Positions 1 through 6,574 of a stretch of 12,620 nucleotides of DNA are shown here, in pieces. Source of the stretch: Candidatus Nitrosocosmicus sp. (GTDB taxonomy: Archaea > Thermoproteota > Nitrososphaeria > Nitrososphaerales > Nitrososphaeraceae); NCBI GenBank assembly GCA_030452275.1, contig JAKDMR010000030.1:1-12620 (forward strand). Reading direction: 5' to 3'. Both the position numbers and the translations under genes were made by a program. Every line of letters starts with the position of its first letter. The first letter of the stretch is position 1. A model generated the notes under the pieces. That model was given only the letters and a program-made list of their open reading frames with translations. It was not told the DNA's origin and did no database searches.

Positions 1-240
1 ATTAAGAACAAGTAGCATTCTTTCTTTCACTTTCACATTCTTTTCAGTTCTACAAGCCCTCTCAAACGATGCCTTGTATGTAACAGTCAAAGATATACAG
101 AAAGAGAAGGTAATCCACCTAGCTATAAATATTTGGAGAAACCCAAGAATGACCTAGAATCATGGTTCATGTAATTATGTTAATCGGTATAGGATAGCCT
201 GTTTTGGTCAAAGATTTTCATGTAGTCAGGACCGAAATTA
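1..240. other. Left-edge region, no confident gene
   Basis: No RNA gene or recognisable protein is seen here. The plus strand has an open frame from the window edge to a TAG at 155-157 (about 51 codons) with no recognisable family; it could be the 3' end of a gene that starts outside the window, or chance. The minus strand carries the tail of a 24-codon ORF described separately. No clear terminator for the ComA-like gene is visible. Confidence 0.5.
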
Positions 241-254
241 TCATATCCACTCAT
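180..254 (-). CDS. Possible 24-aa microprotein or truncated ORF
   Basis: An ATG at 254 opens a 24-codon frame that overlaps the 3' end of the ComA-like gene by 14 nt and stops at 180-182. The peptide starts MSGYDNFGPDYMKIFDQ and has a balanced, protein-like composition (mixed aromatic, acidic and amide residues) rather than the Ile/Lys/Asn run expected of random AT-rich DNA. It resembles the head of a longer soluble protein, but nothing recognisable continues in any frame beyond the stop. It could be a truncated gene, a coupled microprotein or chance. Confidence 0.25.
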   Translation of the reverse strand: MSGYDNFGPDYMKIFDQNRLSYTD

Positions 255-1227
255 TTCTTACCAAGTTGTAAACTTTTTTTCTAGTATCGTCTAGACTATT
301 TTTTTCAATTATTAGACCTTGTTCTTTCAACTCTTCTATTGAGGTCTGAACTGTTCGTCTTGGAAGATTTGTTACATAAATCAATTCACTCTGATCAATA
401 GGATGTTTGTTTCGAATTATATAATGAATAAATTTAGTGGCCGGACTTCCCTCTGGTCCTTTTTTGACTGGAGTAATACTAAAACTAGCCTTTGAAAGAA
501 ACCCTCTTCTCTGAGATTCGACAGATAATACATTATCCAATCGTATTTCTCCAAGATTTACCCTCTGACCAAATTCAGCTACCAAGACTGCCTGTTGTAT
601 TTCCAAAGGTGCTTCAAAAATAATACTATTTGGAGATATCTTTGATGTAATTGCTGAAAGAAGGTTCCACTTTATATCTCCTTTCTCATCATATATACCT
701 ACACTATATCCCAAATTGGCTTCAAGTATTATTTTTTCTTGGCTAATTTCTAAAACTTCATTCATTTTCTTTACGGTCTCCTCCATTGAAAGTTGTCTTC
801 TGGGATCTTTATTTCCAATCTTCCACTGTGCTCTAATATCATAAGAACCAAGAATTTTTATTATTTTTTTCTTATCTTCCAATGTTAAATGAATACTGTT
901 TTCACTTATCTCGATCAGATCAAATCCTAGTCTTTTGACACTTTCAACAAATTTCTCAAATACTTTTTCACGGATTGCATATTCAGTTAGTGTGCTTCCG
1001 GTTGATACCAATACGTTTACACTGTGGTAAAAATCAATTCTCTTGATTAAACTTTCTTCTTTCAAAAGAAGAGGAAAAGCACTATAAATCTTGACCATAT
1101 CGATATAAGAAGAAATGGTCTCGAAATTTTCTTTATCAAATCCTTGGAATTTATCTATAATGTACGTAATCCCATCATGACGTGGTTTTTTGTAATCAAT
1201 TCGATCATCACTAAAGCTTTCTAACAT
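241..1227 (-). CDS. ComA-like (phosphosulfolactate synthase family) barrel fused to a C-terminal winged-helix domain
   Basis: Residues about 15-248 follow the ComA/HSA32 family layout: strand-end Lys in IIDKF (22-27), YIDMVK (41-46), a TGST turn (76-79) where the family has GGT, FDLIEIS (102-108), FEAP (204-207), QQ (211-212), FG..VNLGEI (219-228) and the closing LS.ES.RRG (234-242). Authentic ComA adds sulfite to phosphoenolpyruvate in coenzyme M synthesis. Residues about 262-325 form a MarR-like winged helix: helix 277-286, recognition helix 288-303 (LPRRTVQTSIEELKEQ) and wing 308-321. At 328 aa the protein is longer than the roughly 250 aa of plain ComA. Some family positions look replaced: KIGNK (136-140) where I expect EVGKK, and EANLG (169-173) where I expect EGRES. 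A DNA-binding tail and divergence from a sulfonate-type ABC cluster suggest a transcriptional regulator that senses a sulfonate or phospho-ligand; this is inference. A TATA-like box at 1251-1260 supports the ATG at 1227 with a near-leaderless transcript. Confidence 0.75.
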   Translation of the reverse strand: MLESFSDDRIDYKKPRHDGITYIIDKFQGFDKENFETISSYIDMVKIYSAFPLLLKEESLIKRIDFYHSVNVLVSTGSTLTEYAIREKVFEKFVESVKRLGFDLIEISENSIHLTLEDKKKIIKILGSYDIRAQWKIGNKDPRRQLSMEETVKKMNEVLEISQEKIILEANLGYSVGIYDEKGDIKWNLLSAITSKISPNSIIFEAPLEIQQAVLVAEFGQRVNLGEIRLDNVLSVESQRRGFLSKASFSITPVKKGPEGSPATKFIHYIIRNKHPIDQSELIYVTNLPRRTVQTSIEELKEQGLIIEKNSLDDTRKKVYNLVRNEWI

Positions 1228-1250
1228 AAGCCAATGTATGCAGATTTTAC

Positions 1251-1260
1251 ATATAATGAA
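1251..1260 (-). promoter_or_regulatory. Archaeal TATA box for the ComA-wHTH gene
   Basis: On the minus strand the sequence reads TTCATTATAT, centred about 28 nt upstream of the ATG at 1227. That is the usual archaeal TATA-to-start-site distance, so transcription would begin almost at the start codon, giving a leaderless mRNA. Confidence 0.5.
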
Positions 1261-1481
1261 ATTGATATGCGCACTTTTGTCTCTTTACACTAATACGCAG
1301 GTTATAATTTTCATATAACGTGGTAATTTGACATACTTTAAGATCTTTTAGATAATATTCTAACAGTGCTAATTATAGGAGATTTATTGATTAATTATTT
1401 TGTTCTTACTAAAAGATGTATAAATCTCTAGATATCTGCAATTTTAGCGTGTATCCGCGCAAGTTACGTATAAGAATCTGA

Positions 1482-1490
1482 TTATATAAT
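1482..1490 (+). promoter_or_regulatory. Archaeal TATA box for the ABC transporter operon
   Basis: TTATATAAT is a strong archaeal TATA element. The expected start site about 25 nt downstream of its centre falls at about 1511, exactly on an in-frame GTG. This favours a leaderless mRNA starting at that GTG over the TTG at 1502. Confidence 0.6.
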
Positions 1491-1510
1491 GTCAAGTCCA
1501 TTTGCTAATT

Positions 1511-2383
1511 GTGTCTAACTTAGATGTTCCATTACAAACTAATGAAAAATCAATTCTTGAACTCGAAAATATTTTCAAAGAATATAGTGATAGAAAGAAC
1601 AAAACCCACACAAAACTTATAGTTATCAATAATCTTAACCTTACCATTAAGAAAAGCGAGTTTGTTACTATTGTTGGTCCATCGGGTTGCGGAAAAAGTA
1701 CGATACTCAATTTAGTTGCAGGACTAGATCAAGTGTTTGATGGACAAATAAACGTAGATGATAAACCGATCTCAATATCTCCAAGTACTGACCGTGTGGT
1801 TGTGTTCCAAGAGGGAGCTTTGTTTCCTTGGTTAACAGTTTATGGAAATATTGAATTTGGATTGGCTATTGCAAAGGTTCCCAAAGATAAGAGAAAAGAA
1901 AAAGTGATGAAACTGATCGAAATGGTACAGCTTTCCAATTTTACTAATGCATATATTCATCAACTTTCAGGCGGAATGAAACAACGAGTTGCAATAGCCA
2001 GAGCTTTAGCTTTAAATCCAAAAATCTTGTTAATGGATGAACCATTTGCTGCTTTAGATGTCCAGACACGAAAGATGCTATATAGTCATATTTTAAGAAT
2101 TCATGAGGAAACAAAAAAAACAATACTCTTTGTAACCCATAATATCCATGAAGCAGTAGCCCTAGGTGACAGAGTAATTATAATGTCTCCAAAATTGGCA
2201 AATATTAAAAAGCAAATTATTGTTAATATTCCACGGCCGCGCAGTATCGATCATCCGCTTGTAGAATCAATCACTAGAGCGATACTCTCTGAATCAGATG
2301 AGTCATTCGTAAATGGTGGTGTAGCAGAGATAGAACCTGATAATGTAGATATAAATAACAACGTTATTCCGACAGTAAGATAA
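1511..2383 (+). CDS. ABC transporter ATPase, nitrate/sulfonate/taurine type
   Basis: Cytoplasmic ATPase subunit of an SsuB/TauB/NrtD-type importer. Numbering from GTG 1511 (290 aa): Walker A GPSGCGKST at 56-64, Q-loop Gln100 in VVFQEGALFPW, signature LSGGM at 152-156, Walker B ILLMDE at 172-177 and switch His210 in VTHN. The Q-loop followed by ALFPWLTV is typical of the nitrate/sulfonate/taurine subfamily. All catalytic residues are present, so it should be active. An Asn/Asp/Glu-rich C-terminal tail (about 265-290) follows the fold. The frame is open only from 1490; the possible starts are TTG 1502 or GTG 1511, and I chose GTG from the TATA spacing. The permease gene follows after 8 nt, so the two are co-transcribed. 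The substrate cannot be read from this subunit; sulfonate is inferred from the ComA-like neighbour. Confidence 0.93.
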   Translation: MSNLDVPLQTNEKSILELENIFKEYSDRKNKTHTKLIVINNLNLTIKKSEFVTIVGPSGCGKSTILNLVAGLDQVFDGQINVDDKPISISPSTDRVVVFQEGALFPWLTVYGNIEFGLAIAKVPKDKRKEKVMKLIEMVQLSNFTNAYIHQLSGGMKQRVAIARALALNPKILLMDEPFAALDVQTRKMLYSHILRIHEETKKTILFVTHNIHEAVALGDRVIIMSPKLANIKKQIIVNIPRPRSIDHPLVESITRAILSESDESFVNGGVAEIEPDNVDINNNVIPTVR

Positions 2384-2391
2384 AAGCAAAG

Positions 2392-3219
2392 ATGCTAAAA
2401 CTAAAAGTTCAAAAAAGAGTGGCAGATAAAAAAATAAATCTCGATGGCTTTTTAAACACCATTTTGTTTATTGCTGTTTTTATAGGTATATGGCAACTAG
2501 CTTATTTAAGTGGAATTTGGCCTAAGGTGTCGTTACCTCCACCTATAATGGTGATAGAATCATTTTATGATCTTATTCAAGACAATACATTGCTGATAAG
2601 TATTGGAATGACGCTTTATAGGCTCTTGATTGGATTTGCGGCTTCTGTAGTTATTGGTGTTGGTGTAGGACTTGCAATGGTAAGGTTTACTGGGTTTGGT
2701 AAAACAATGAGCTCCTTTGCAATAGGACTGCAGTCATTTCCAAGTGTTGCTTGGATACCTTTTGCTATATTGTTTATTGGTCTAAATGATGCAGGGATTT
2801 TATTTGTAGTTATCATGAGTTCCGTATTTTCAGTAATGATGTCAGCGTATAGTGGTATAAGAAATATACCTACAATCTATCTAAAGGCTGCAAAAAATAT
2901 GGGAGCAAAGGGTTTCTCTTTGTTTAGATATTTGATGATCCCGGCAGCTACTCCTGCATTGATAATAGGGATCAAACAAGCTTGGTCTTTTGCATGGCAC
3001 GCACTTGTAGGAGCGGAAATATTGATGGCCGCATCCATAGGGATAGGACATATACTGCTGGTAGGAAGGGAATTTTTACTAATGGATCAGATAATAGCTT
3101 CCATGATTACTATTTTTGCATTAGGAATGATATTCGATAAGGTAATATTTGCTAAATTAGAAGATAAGGTTAGAGAAAAATGGGGATTAAGACAGGAACA
3201 AGACATAGAGAACAGATAA
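2392..3219 (+). CDS. ABC transporter permease, nitrate/sulfonate/taurine type
   Basis: Membrane subunit of the SsuC/TauC/NrtB type, 275 aa. A hydrophobic N-terminal helix lies at about 20-40, followed by further segments near 68-97, 105-130, 134-155, 187-205 and 236-255, consistent with the six-helix family fold. The diagnostic SFPSVAWIPFAILFIG block is at 115-130, and the cytoplasmic EAA loop that docks onto the ATPase is at about 163-195, with AAKNMGAKG at 166-174 and IPAATPALI at 183-191. Only one permease gene is present, so the channel is expected to be a homodimer serving both binding proteins encoded next door. The ATG at 2392 follows the ATPase stop by 8 nt and no better start is nearby. 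Confidence 0.93.
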   Translation: MLKLKVQKRVADKKINLDGFLNTILFIAVFIGIWQLAYLSGIWPKVSLPPPIMVIESFYDLIQDNTLLISIGMTLYRLLIGFAASVVIGVGVGLAMVRFTGFGKTMSSFAIGLQSFPSVAWIPFAILFIGLNDAGILFVVIMSSVFSVMMSAYSGIRNIPTIYLKAAKNMGAKGFSLFRYLMIPAATPALIIGIKQAWSFAWHALVGAEILMAASIGIGHILLVGREFLLMDQIIASMITIFALGMIFDKVIFAKLEDKVREKWGLRQEQDIENR

Positions 3220-3227
3220 ATCGACAA

Positions 3228-3383
3228 ATGACGTACTCAAGTCTTATTCTAATTATGAGTATTTCAACATTTGGTTGTATCTGTGCATCACGAGCTTTTT
3301 GCAAAACTGTCATACATTTAGCATTTTCTGCTTATTTCAAATTACCAATAGATAGCTTAAAGAGAAGAATATTTACTACATGA
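3228..3383 (+). CDS. Doubtful 51-aa ORF between the permease and SBP1
   Basis: The 160-nt gap between permease and SBP1 holds an open frame from ATG 3228 (or ATG 3180 inside the permease gene) to a TGA at 3381-3383 that overlaps the SBP1 ATG in an ATGA arrangement. The peptide has a hydrophobic stretch (SSLILIMSISTFGCICA) and then a mixed tail. It matches no family I know. The tight overlap would allow translational coupling to SBP1, but codon use and composition are not convincing, so this may be only an open leader. Confidence 0.2.
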   Translation: MTYSSLILIMSISTFGCICASRAFCKTVIHLAFSAYFKLPIDSLKRRIFTT

Positions 3384-4561
3384 ACTCAAAAGTGAAATTA
3401 GGTATATCCTTTGCAATTATTCTTGGAGTCATAGTATCCTCTAATCCTAATTTTAATTGGTCGTTTTTGTCTGGTCAAGACCCAAATCCAGATAAAACAG
3501 TTAGCCAAGATAACTCTTTAGAATCAGAAACCTTAAACCTTGGATTTTTTCCGAATCTAAACCATGCTCAAGTAATTATAGGAATTGGGAACGGTAATTT
3601 TAACAAGTCTCTTACTAGTAATGAGGAACATAAAAATATTACATTCAATCCACATGTTTTTAGTTCTGGGCCTTCGCTCATGAACGCATTGTATTCTGGT
3701 CAGCTGGATGTAGCATATGTTGGTCCTGATTCTATTATTGATGGATACATTCTATTTGGAGGTAATGAATTTCGAATAATATCTGGAGCTTCAAGCGGCG
3801 GTGCTTCTTTTGTAGTAAGAAATGACTTGGGTATTGAAACTGTTGATGATTTAGGCGGTAAGAAATTTGCAACTCCACAGTTAGGTAATACACAAGATGT
3901 GGCCTTGAGAAGCTATTTGGTTGATAATGGCTATAACACGGTTGATAATGGAGGAAACGTAACAGTGGTTGCTTTAGAGCCTGGTGATATAGTCTCTCAA
4001 TTTAAAAACAAAGAGATTGATGGAGCTTGGGTGCCCGAACCAGTAACTACTATACTAACAGAACAAGCAAATGGCAAAGTCTTTGTCGATGAAAGGGATC
4101 TATGGCCAGATGGTAAATTTGTCACAACCAACATTATTGTTAGAACAGATTACCTAAGTGAAAATCCCGATGTTATAAAAAAGCTACTAGAAGCCCATGT
4201 GGATGAAACACTTTGGATTAATGAAAAACTAACCAAAACTAATAATATAGAAGTAGATAACAATAATGATGAAGAAGCGAAGCCTGTATCTGCAGCCTTT
4301 AACAAGGGATTAATGAATATTACAGGCAAAACATTTCCTGATAATTTACTAAAAGAGGCACTTTCTAGAATAGATTTTACCTTCGACCCATTTTCAAATA
4401 CACTTGTAAATATTACTGAGGATGCAAACGATTTGGGCTTTATTAGTATGAAATCAGATTGGAATAAAGAACTTCTAAAGCTATATGATTTAACACTCTT
4501 AAATGAGGTACTAAGTGAAAATGGTTTGGAAAAGATAAAAAGCTTTAATTTATCTAAGTAG
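3380..4561 (+). CDS. ABC substrate-binding protein SBP1, SsuA/TauA/NrtA type
   Basis: Extracytoplasmic type II binding protein, 393 aa. An N-terminal hydrophobic segment (6-20) with no clear signal-peptidase site or lipobox Cys suggests an uncleaved membrane anchor, followed by a Pro/Asp/Ser-rich linker (about 30-50). The mature fold starts at TLNLGFFPNLNHAQ (51-64), matching the family's GY.PN..HA motif. FSSGPSLMNALYSGQLDVAYVGP (94-116) is the lobe-1 ligand region, ISGASSGGASFVVR (134-147) starts lobe 2, and GAWVPEP (215-221) lies in lobe 2. Codons 132-280 are nearly identical in DNA to the next gene, although the ends are only moderately similar. An Asn/Asp/Glu-rich insertion (about 284-302) is absent from SBP2. 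The probable ligand is an organosulfonate or similar small anion; that part is inference. Confidence 0.9.
   Translation: MNSKVKLGISFAIILGVIVSSNPNFNWSFLSGQDPNPDKTVSQDNSLESETLNLGFFPNLNHAQVIIGIGNGNFNKSLTSNEEHKNITFNPHVFSSGPSLMNALYSGQLDVAYVGPDSIIDGYILFGGNEFRIISGASSGGASFVVRNDLGIETVDDLGGKKFATPQLGNTQDVALRSYLVDNGYNTVDNGGNVTVVALEPGDIVSQFKNKEIDGAWVPEPVTTILTEQANGKVFVDERDLWPDGKFVTTNIIVRTDYLSENPDVIKKLLEAHVDETLWINEKLTKTNNIEVDNNNDEEAKPVSAAFNKGLMNITGKTFPDNLLKEALSRIDFTFDPFSNTLVNITEDANDLGFISMKSDWNKELLKLYDLTLLNEVLSENGLEKIKSFNLSK
3774..4218 (+). repeat. Gene-conversion block, copy 1 (in SBP1)
   Basis: A 445-bp segment that matches 5294-5738 with only three mismatches, all within 6 bp (3824, 3828 and 3829). From 3830 to 4218 the two copies are identical for 389 bp, including synonymous positions. 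Similarity drops sharply on both sides, where the paralogues are clearly diverged at protein level. Confidence 0.97.
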
Positions 4562-4631
4562 CTTATTTTTCATCTTTTATCTCTATCGTTCTTTCACTAC
4601 CTATTGTTTCTCTATCAACGTACATGCATGT

Positions 4632-4657
4632 CTAGAGTATAAATTATACTACTCTAG
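4632..4657. repeat. Inverted repeat CTAGAGTA-N10-TACTCTAG
   Basis: Perfect 8-bp arms separated by 10 nt; the spacer and arm ends also form a nested GTATA-AAT-TATAC palindrome. The arms enclose one TATAAAT element, and a second lies immediately downstream. It could be an operator over a promoter or a weak hairpin in the SBP1 3' region. Confidence 0.5.
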
Positions 4658-4689
4658 TATAAATGATCGATATGCAATTGTTAATGACA

Positions 4690-4714
4690 GTACTTTTTTT
4701 GAATCATAAAGTAC
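4690..4714. repeat. Inverted repeat GTACTTT-N11-AAAGTAC
   Basis: Perfect 7-bp arms with an 11-nt spacer that begins with a T run. It could be an operator, or a terminator-like hairpin for the upstream operon; the sequence alone does not decide. Confidence 0.4.
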
Positions 4715-4896
4715 GGGTATAGATAATCCAAATGAAATTGAAAAGATGTATAAAGCGAATTATCCAATATTGAAATTGCAATTTGTGTTAGTTACTAAAA
4801 TTTGCTTCAAATACAATCTTATACGTTTGATTTACACATTTACTTCAAAAACAGCATATTGACGATGAATAATAAACAACTTTCTGGCAATGATTA

Positions 4897-6093
4897 ATGA
4901 TGAAACAAAAATTTAAAGTACCAAACTTCAGTGTTTCTAGAGATCACTATCAAAAGAGAAGGAAATCTCTTTCTATGGCATTAGCTATGGCCATCACTGC
5001 ACTCGCGTTAATTGCTGCACCCATATCCGTAGCAAATGCGCAAACAGTAGGTGATTCAAAGAAAACACTTAGAATTGGATACTATCCTAACATTACTCAC
5101 GCTCAAGCGGTTATAGGATTAAACAATGGAGATTTTCAAAAATCATTAGGAGATAATGTTACTGTTGAAAAATACTTGTTTAATGCAGGTCCTGAGGCTG
5201 TTGAATCCTTATTAGCTGATAGGGTCGATGTCTCTTACATCGGCCCCAACCCAGCGACCAATGCGTATCTACTCACAAATGGTGAGGCGGTTAGAATAAT
5301 ATCTGGAGCTTCAAGCGGCGGTGCTTCTTTTGTAGTAAGAAATAACTCTGGTATTGAAACTGTTGATGATTTAGGCGGTAAGAAATTTGCAACTCCACAG
5401 TTAGGTAATACACAAGATGTGGCCTTGAGAAGCTATTTGGTTGATAATGGCTATAACACGGTTGATAATGGAGGAAACGTAACAGTGGTTGCTTTAGAGC
5501 CTGGTGATATAGTCTCTCAATTTAAAAACAAAGAGATTGATGGAGCTTGGGTGCCCGAACCAGTAACTACTATACTAACAGAACAAGCAAATGGCAAAGT
5601 CTTTGTCGATGAAAGGGATCTATGGCCAGATGGTAAATTTGTCACAACCAACATTATTGTTAGAACAGATTACCTAAGTGAAAATCCCGATGTTATAAAA
5701 AAGCTACTAGAAGCCCATGTGGATGAAACACTTTGGATAAACAACAATACTGCTGCAGCTGCAGAGGAATTCAATACTCAGCTTGATAAAATAACCGGTC
5801 AGCAAATTGATCCAAACATATTAAATAAAGCATATTCAAAAGTGGACCTAACATACGATCCCTTAAAGCTTACATTATACAAGAGTGCTAACGATGCATA
5901 CGACCTTGGATTTATTGCAGAAGGAGAAGGCAGACCTAATCTTTCGGGTATTTACAACACGACCATACTAAGCAAAGTACTCGATGAGAGGGGACTTTCA
6001 CCTATCGATGGAGAAATTGGAGGTAAAGCACCATCTTCTTCTGTTACCAACGGAACTTCTAGTGGTAAAGCGATAGCAGATATTGTGGCTTGA
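4897..6093 (+). CDS. ABC substrate-binding protein SBP2, SsuA/TauA/NrtA type
   Basis: Paralogue of SBP1, 398 aa. It has a typical signal peptide: basic N-region (18-23, QKRRKS area), hydrophobic core about 25-45, and a VANA/QT cleavage site after residue 48. The mature fold starts at TLRIGYYPNITHAQ (57-70). FNAGPEAVESLLADRVDVSYIGP (95-117) is the lobe-1 ligand region, GGASFVVR (141-148) starts lobe 2, and GAWVPEP follows in lobe 2. The C-terminus ends in a Ser/Thr/Gly-rich tail (about 375-398) that may be a cell-envelope linker. SBP1 differs in using an apparent anchor. Codons 133-281 are shared almost perfectly with SBP1. The ATG at 4897 is followed by a second ATG; I took the first. A 335-nt gap from SBP1 suggests independent expression, which would give one permease two alternative receptors. 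Confidence 0.92.
   Translation: MMKQKFKVPNFSVSRDHYQKRRKSLSMALAMAITALALIAAPISVANAQTVGDSKKTLRIGYYPNITHAQAVIGLNNGDFQKSLGDNVTVEKYLFNAGPEAVESLLADRVDVSYIGPNPATNAYLLTNGEAVRIISGASSGGASFVVRNNSGIETVDDLGGKKFATPQLGNTQDVALRSYLVDNGYNTVDNGGNVTVVALEPGDIVSQFKNKEIDGAWVPEPVTTILTEQANGKVFVDERDLWPDGKFVTTNIIVRTDYLSENPDVIKKLLEAHVDETLWINNNTAAAAEEFNTQLDKITGQQIDPNILNKAYSKVDLTYDPLKLTLYKSANDAYDLGFIAEGEGRPNLSGIYNTTILSKVLDERGLSPIDGEIGGKAPSSSVTNGTSSGKAIADIVA
5294..5738 (+). repeat. Gene-conversion block, copy 2 (in SBP2)
   Basis: Partner of 3774-4218, offset by 1520 bp. The 389 bp from 5350 to 5738 are identical to copy 1; the only differences are at 5344, 5348 and 5349. The direct repeat orientation means that recombination between copies could delete 1520 bp and leave one chimeric binding-protein gene. 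Confidence 0.97.
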
Positions 6094-6108
6094 CCGCCGT
6101 TACTCTCC

Positions 6109-6140
6109 TTTTTTATTATCATGATTTTTTTTATTTTTTT
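6109..6140 (+). terminator. Oligo-T terminator after SBP2
   Basis: Three T runs (T6 at 6109-6114, T8 at 6125-6132, T7 at 6134-6140) begin 16 nt after the SBP2 stop. U-rich tracts without a strong hairpin are the usual archaeal terminator. The position between convergent genes fits. Confidence 0.7.
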
Positions 6141-6215
6141 AGTAGCAATTGATTCCTCATAATGGAACTGAAAGTACATTACAATTTGGAATCGGAGTTT
6201 GTTGTCTTCAATTTA

Positions 6216-6503
6216 TTAACTCTTTTTCCCGTAAGAATTTAAGATTAGCCCGGTCAACAACATGAACATAGCGCACAGATATATTCCAAGTGTGGTCTCT
6301 CTCTCGTTGAACATAGTGGCCAGGATTGCTGTACAGATGAATAAAAGACAAGCAAATTGCAGAATAATACCAAGTTTTTCTAATATTGATTTGTTTTGTC
6401 GTCGTCGTGTCTTTGTTACAGTAGCAGTGGCAGTGTGAAAAGGTCTAAATGTTCTCTCCAAAGTAAAAGTTCTAGCAGTATTAGCTAAAACTTCTTGTGT
6501 CAC
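6216..6503 (-). CDS. 3' half of the split gene: CBS2 end plus two transmembrane helices
   Basis: 95-aa ORF from a GTG at 6503. Its first residues, MTQEVLANTARTF, are the last strand and helix of a CBS motif (the family's G-I-V-T-x-x-D/E pattern). A basic RRRQNK segment (33-38) and two hydrophobic helices (about 46-64 and 72-88) follow. There is no convincing ribosome-binding site or promoter for the GTG, and the frame is open further upstream into the repeat tract, so an independent gene is less likely than a fragment. If translated alone it would be a small two-helix membrane protein. Confidence 0.55.
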   Translation of the reverse strand: MTQEVLANTARTFTLERTFRPFHTATATVTKTRRRQNKSILEKLGIILQFACLLFICTAILATMFNERETTLGIYLCAMFMLLTGLILNSYGKKS

Positions 6504-6545
6504 AATACCAAGTATACGACAATGATTATCAATGTCAGGGAGTCT

Positions 6546-6574
6546 CTTTATGGCTTTATGGCTTTATGGCTTTA
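6546..6574. repeat. 8-bp tandem repeat (CTTTATGG)x3 plus CTTTA
   Basis: Three perfect CTTTATGG units (6546-6553, 6554-6561, 6562-6569) and a 5-bp partial unit. It lies inside the CBS2 motif of the split gene. The unit length is not a multiple of three, so copy changes shift the reading frame; it is a classic substrate for slipped-strand mispairing. Confidence 0.95.

Larger units (their letters stand above)
1228..1510. promoter_or_regulatory. Divergent promoter region between the ComA-wHTH gene and the ABC cluster
   Basis: About 280 nt without a gene. It holds oppositely directed TATA boxes at each end and several short symmetric elements: GTTATA (1301-1306) with TATAAC (1314-1319), 7-nt spacer; the palindrome AAGATCTT (1340-1347); and AGATATCT (1430-1437). 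A second plus-strand TATA-like element, TATAAAT, lies near 1420. Any of these could be the operator for the divergent regulator, but none is long enough to be decisive. Confidence 0.5.
4562..4896. other. Intergenic region between SBP1 and SBP2 with inverted repeats
   Basis: 335 nt without a gene. A pyrimidine-rich stretch just after SBP1 (4561-4600) could end transcription. Two perfect inverted repeats follow: CTAGAGTA (4632-4639) with TACTCTAG (4650-4657), and GTACTTT (4690-4696) with AAAGTAC (4708-4714). GTATAAAT occurs twice, at 4637-4644 and 4656-4663. A weak TATA-like element, CTTATAC, at 4818-4824 may serve SBP2. The gap suggests that SBP2 has its own promoter and control. Confidence 0.5.

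Noticed and set aside
2..157. Plus-strand open frame from the left edge
   Set aside because: About 51 codons without a start, family or clear coding bias; not enough to call a gene end.
1492..1710. 72-codon minus-strand ORF opposite the ATPase gene
   Set aside because: Overlaps the Walker A coding region antisense and has no recognisable features.
4865..4897. Ten-codon leader ORF whose TAA overlaps the SBP2 ATG (TAATG)
   Set aside because: Could be a coupled leader peptide, but there is no ribosome-binding site, no repeated regulatory codons and no paired hairpins; chance is likely in AT-rich DNA.
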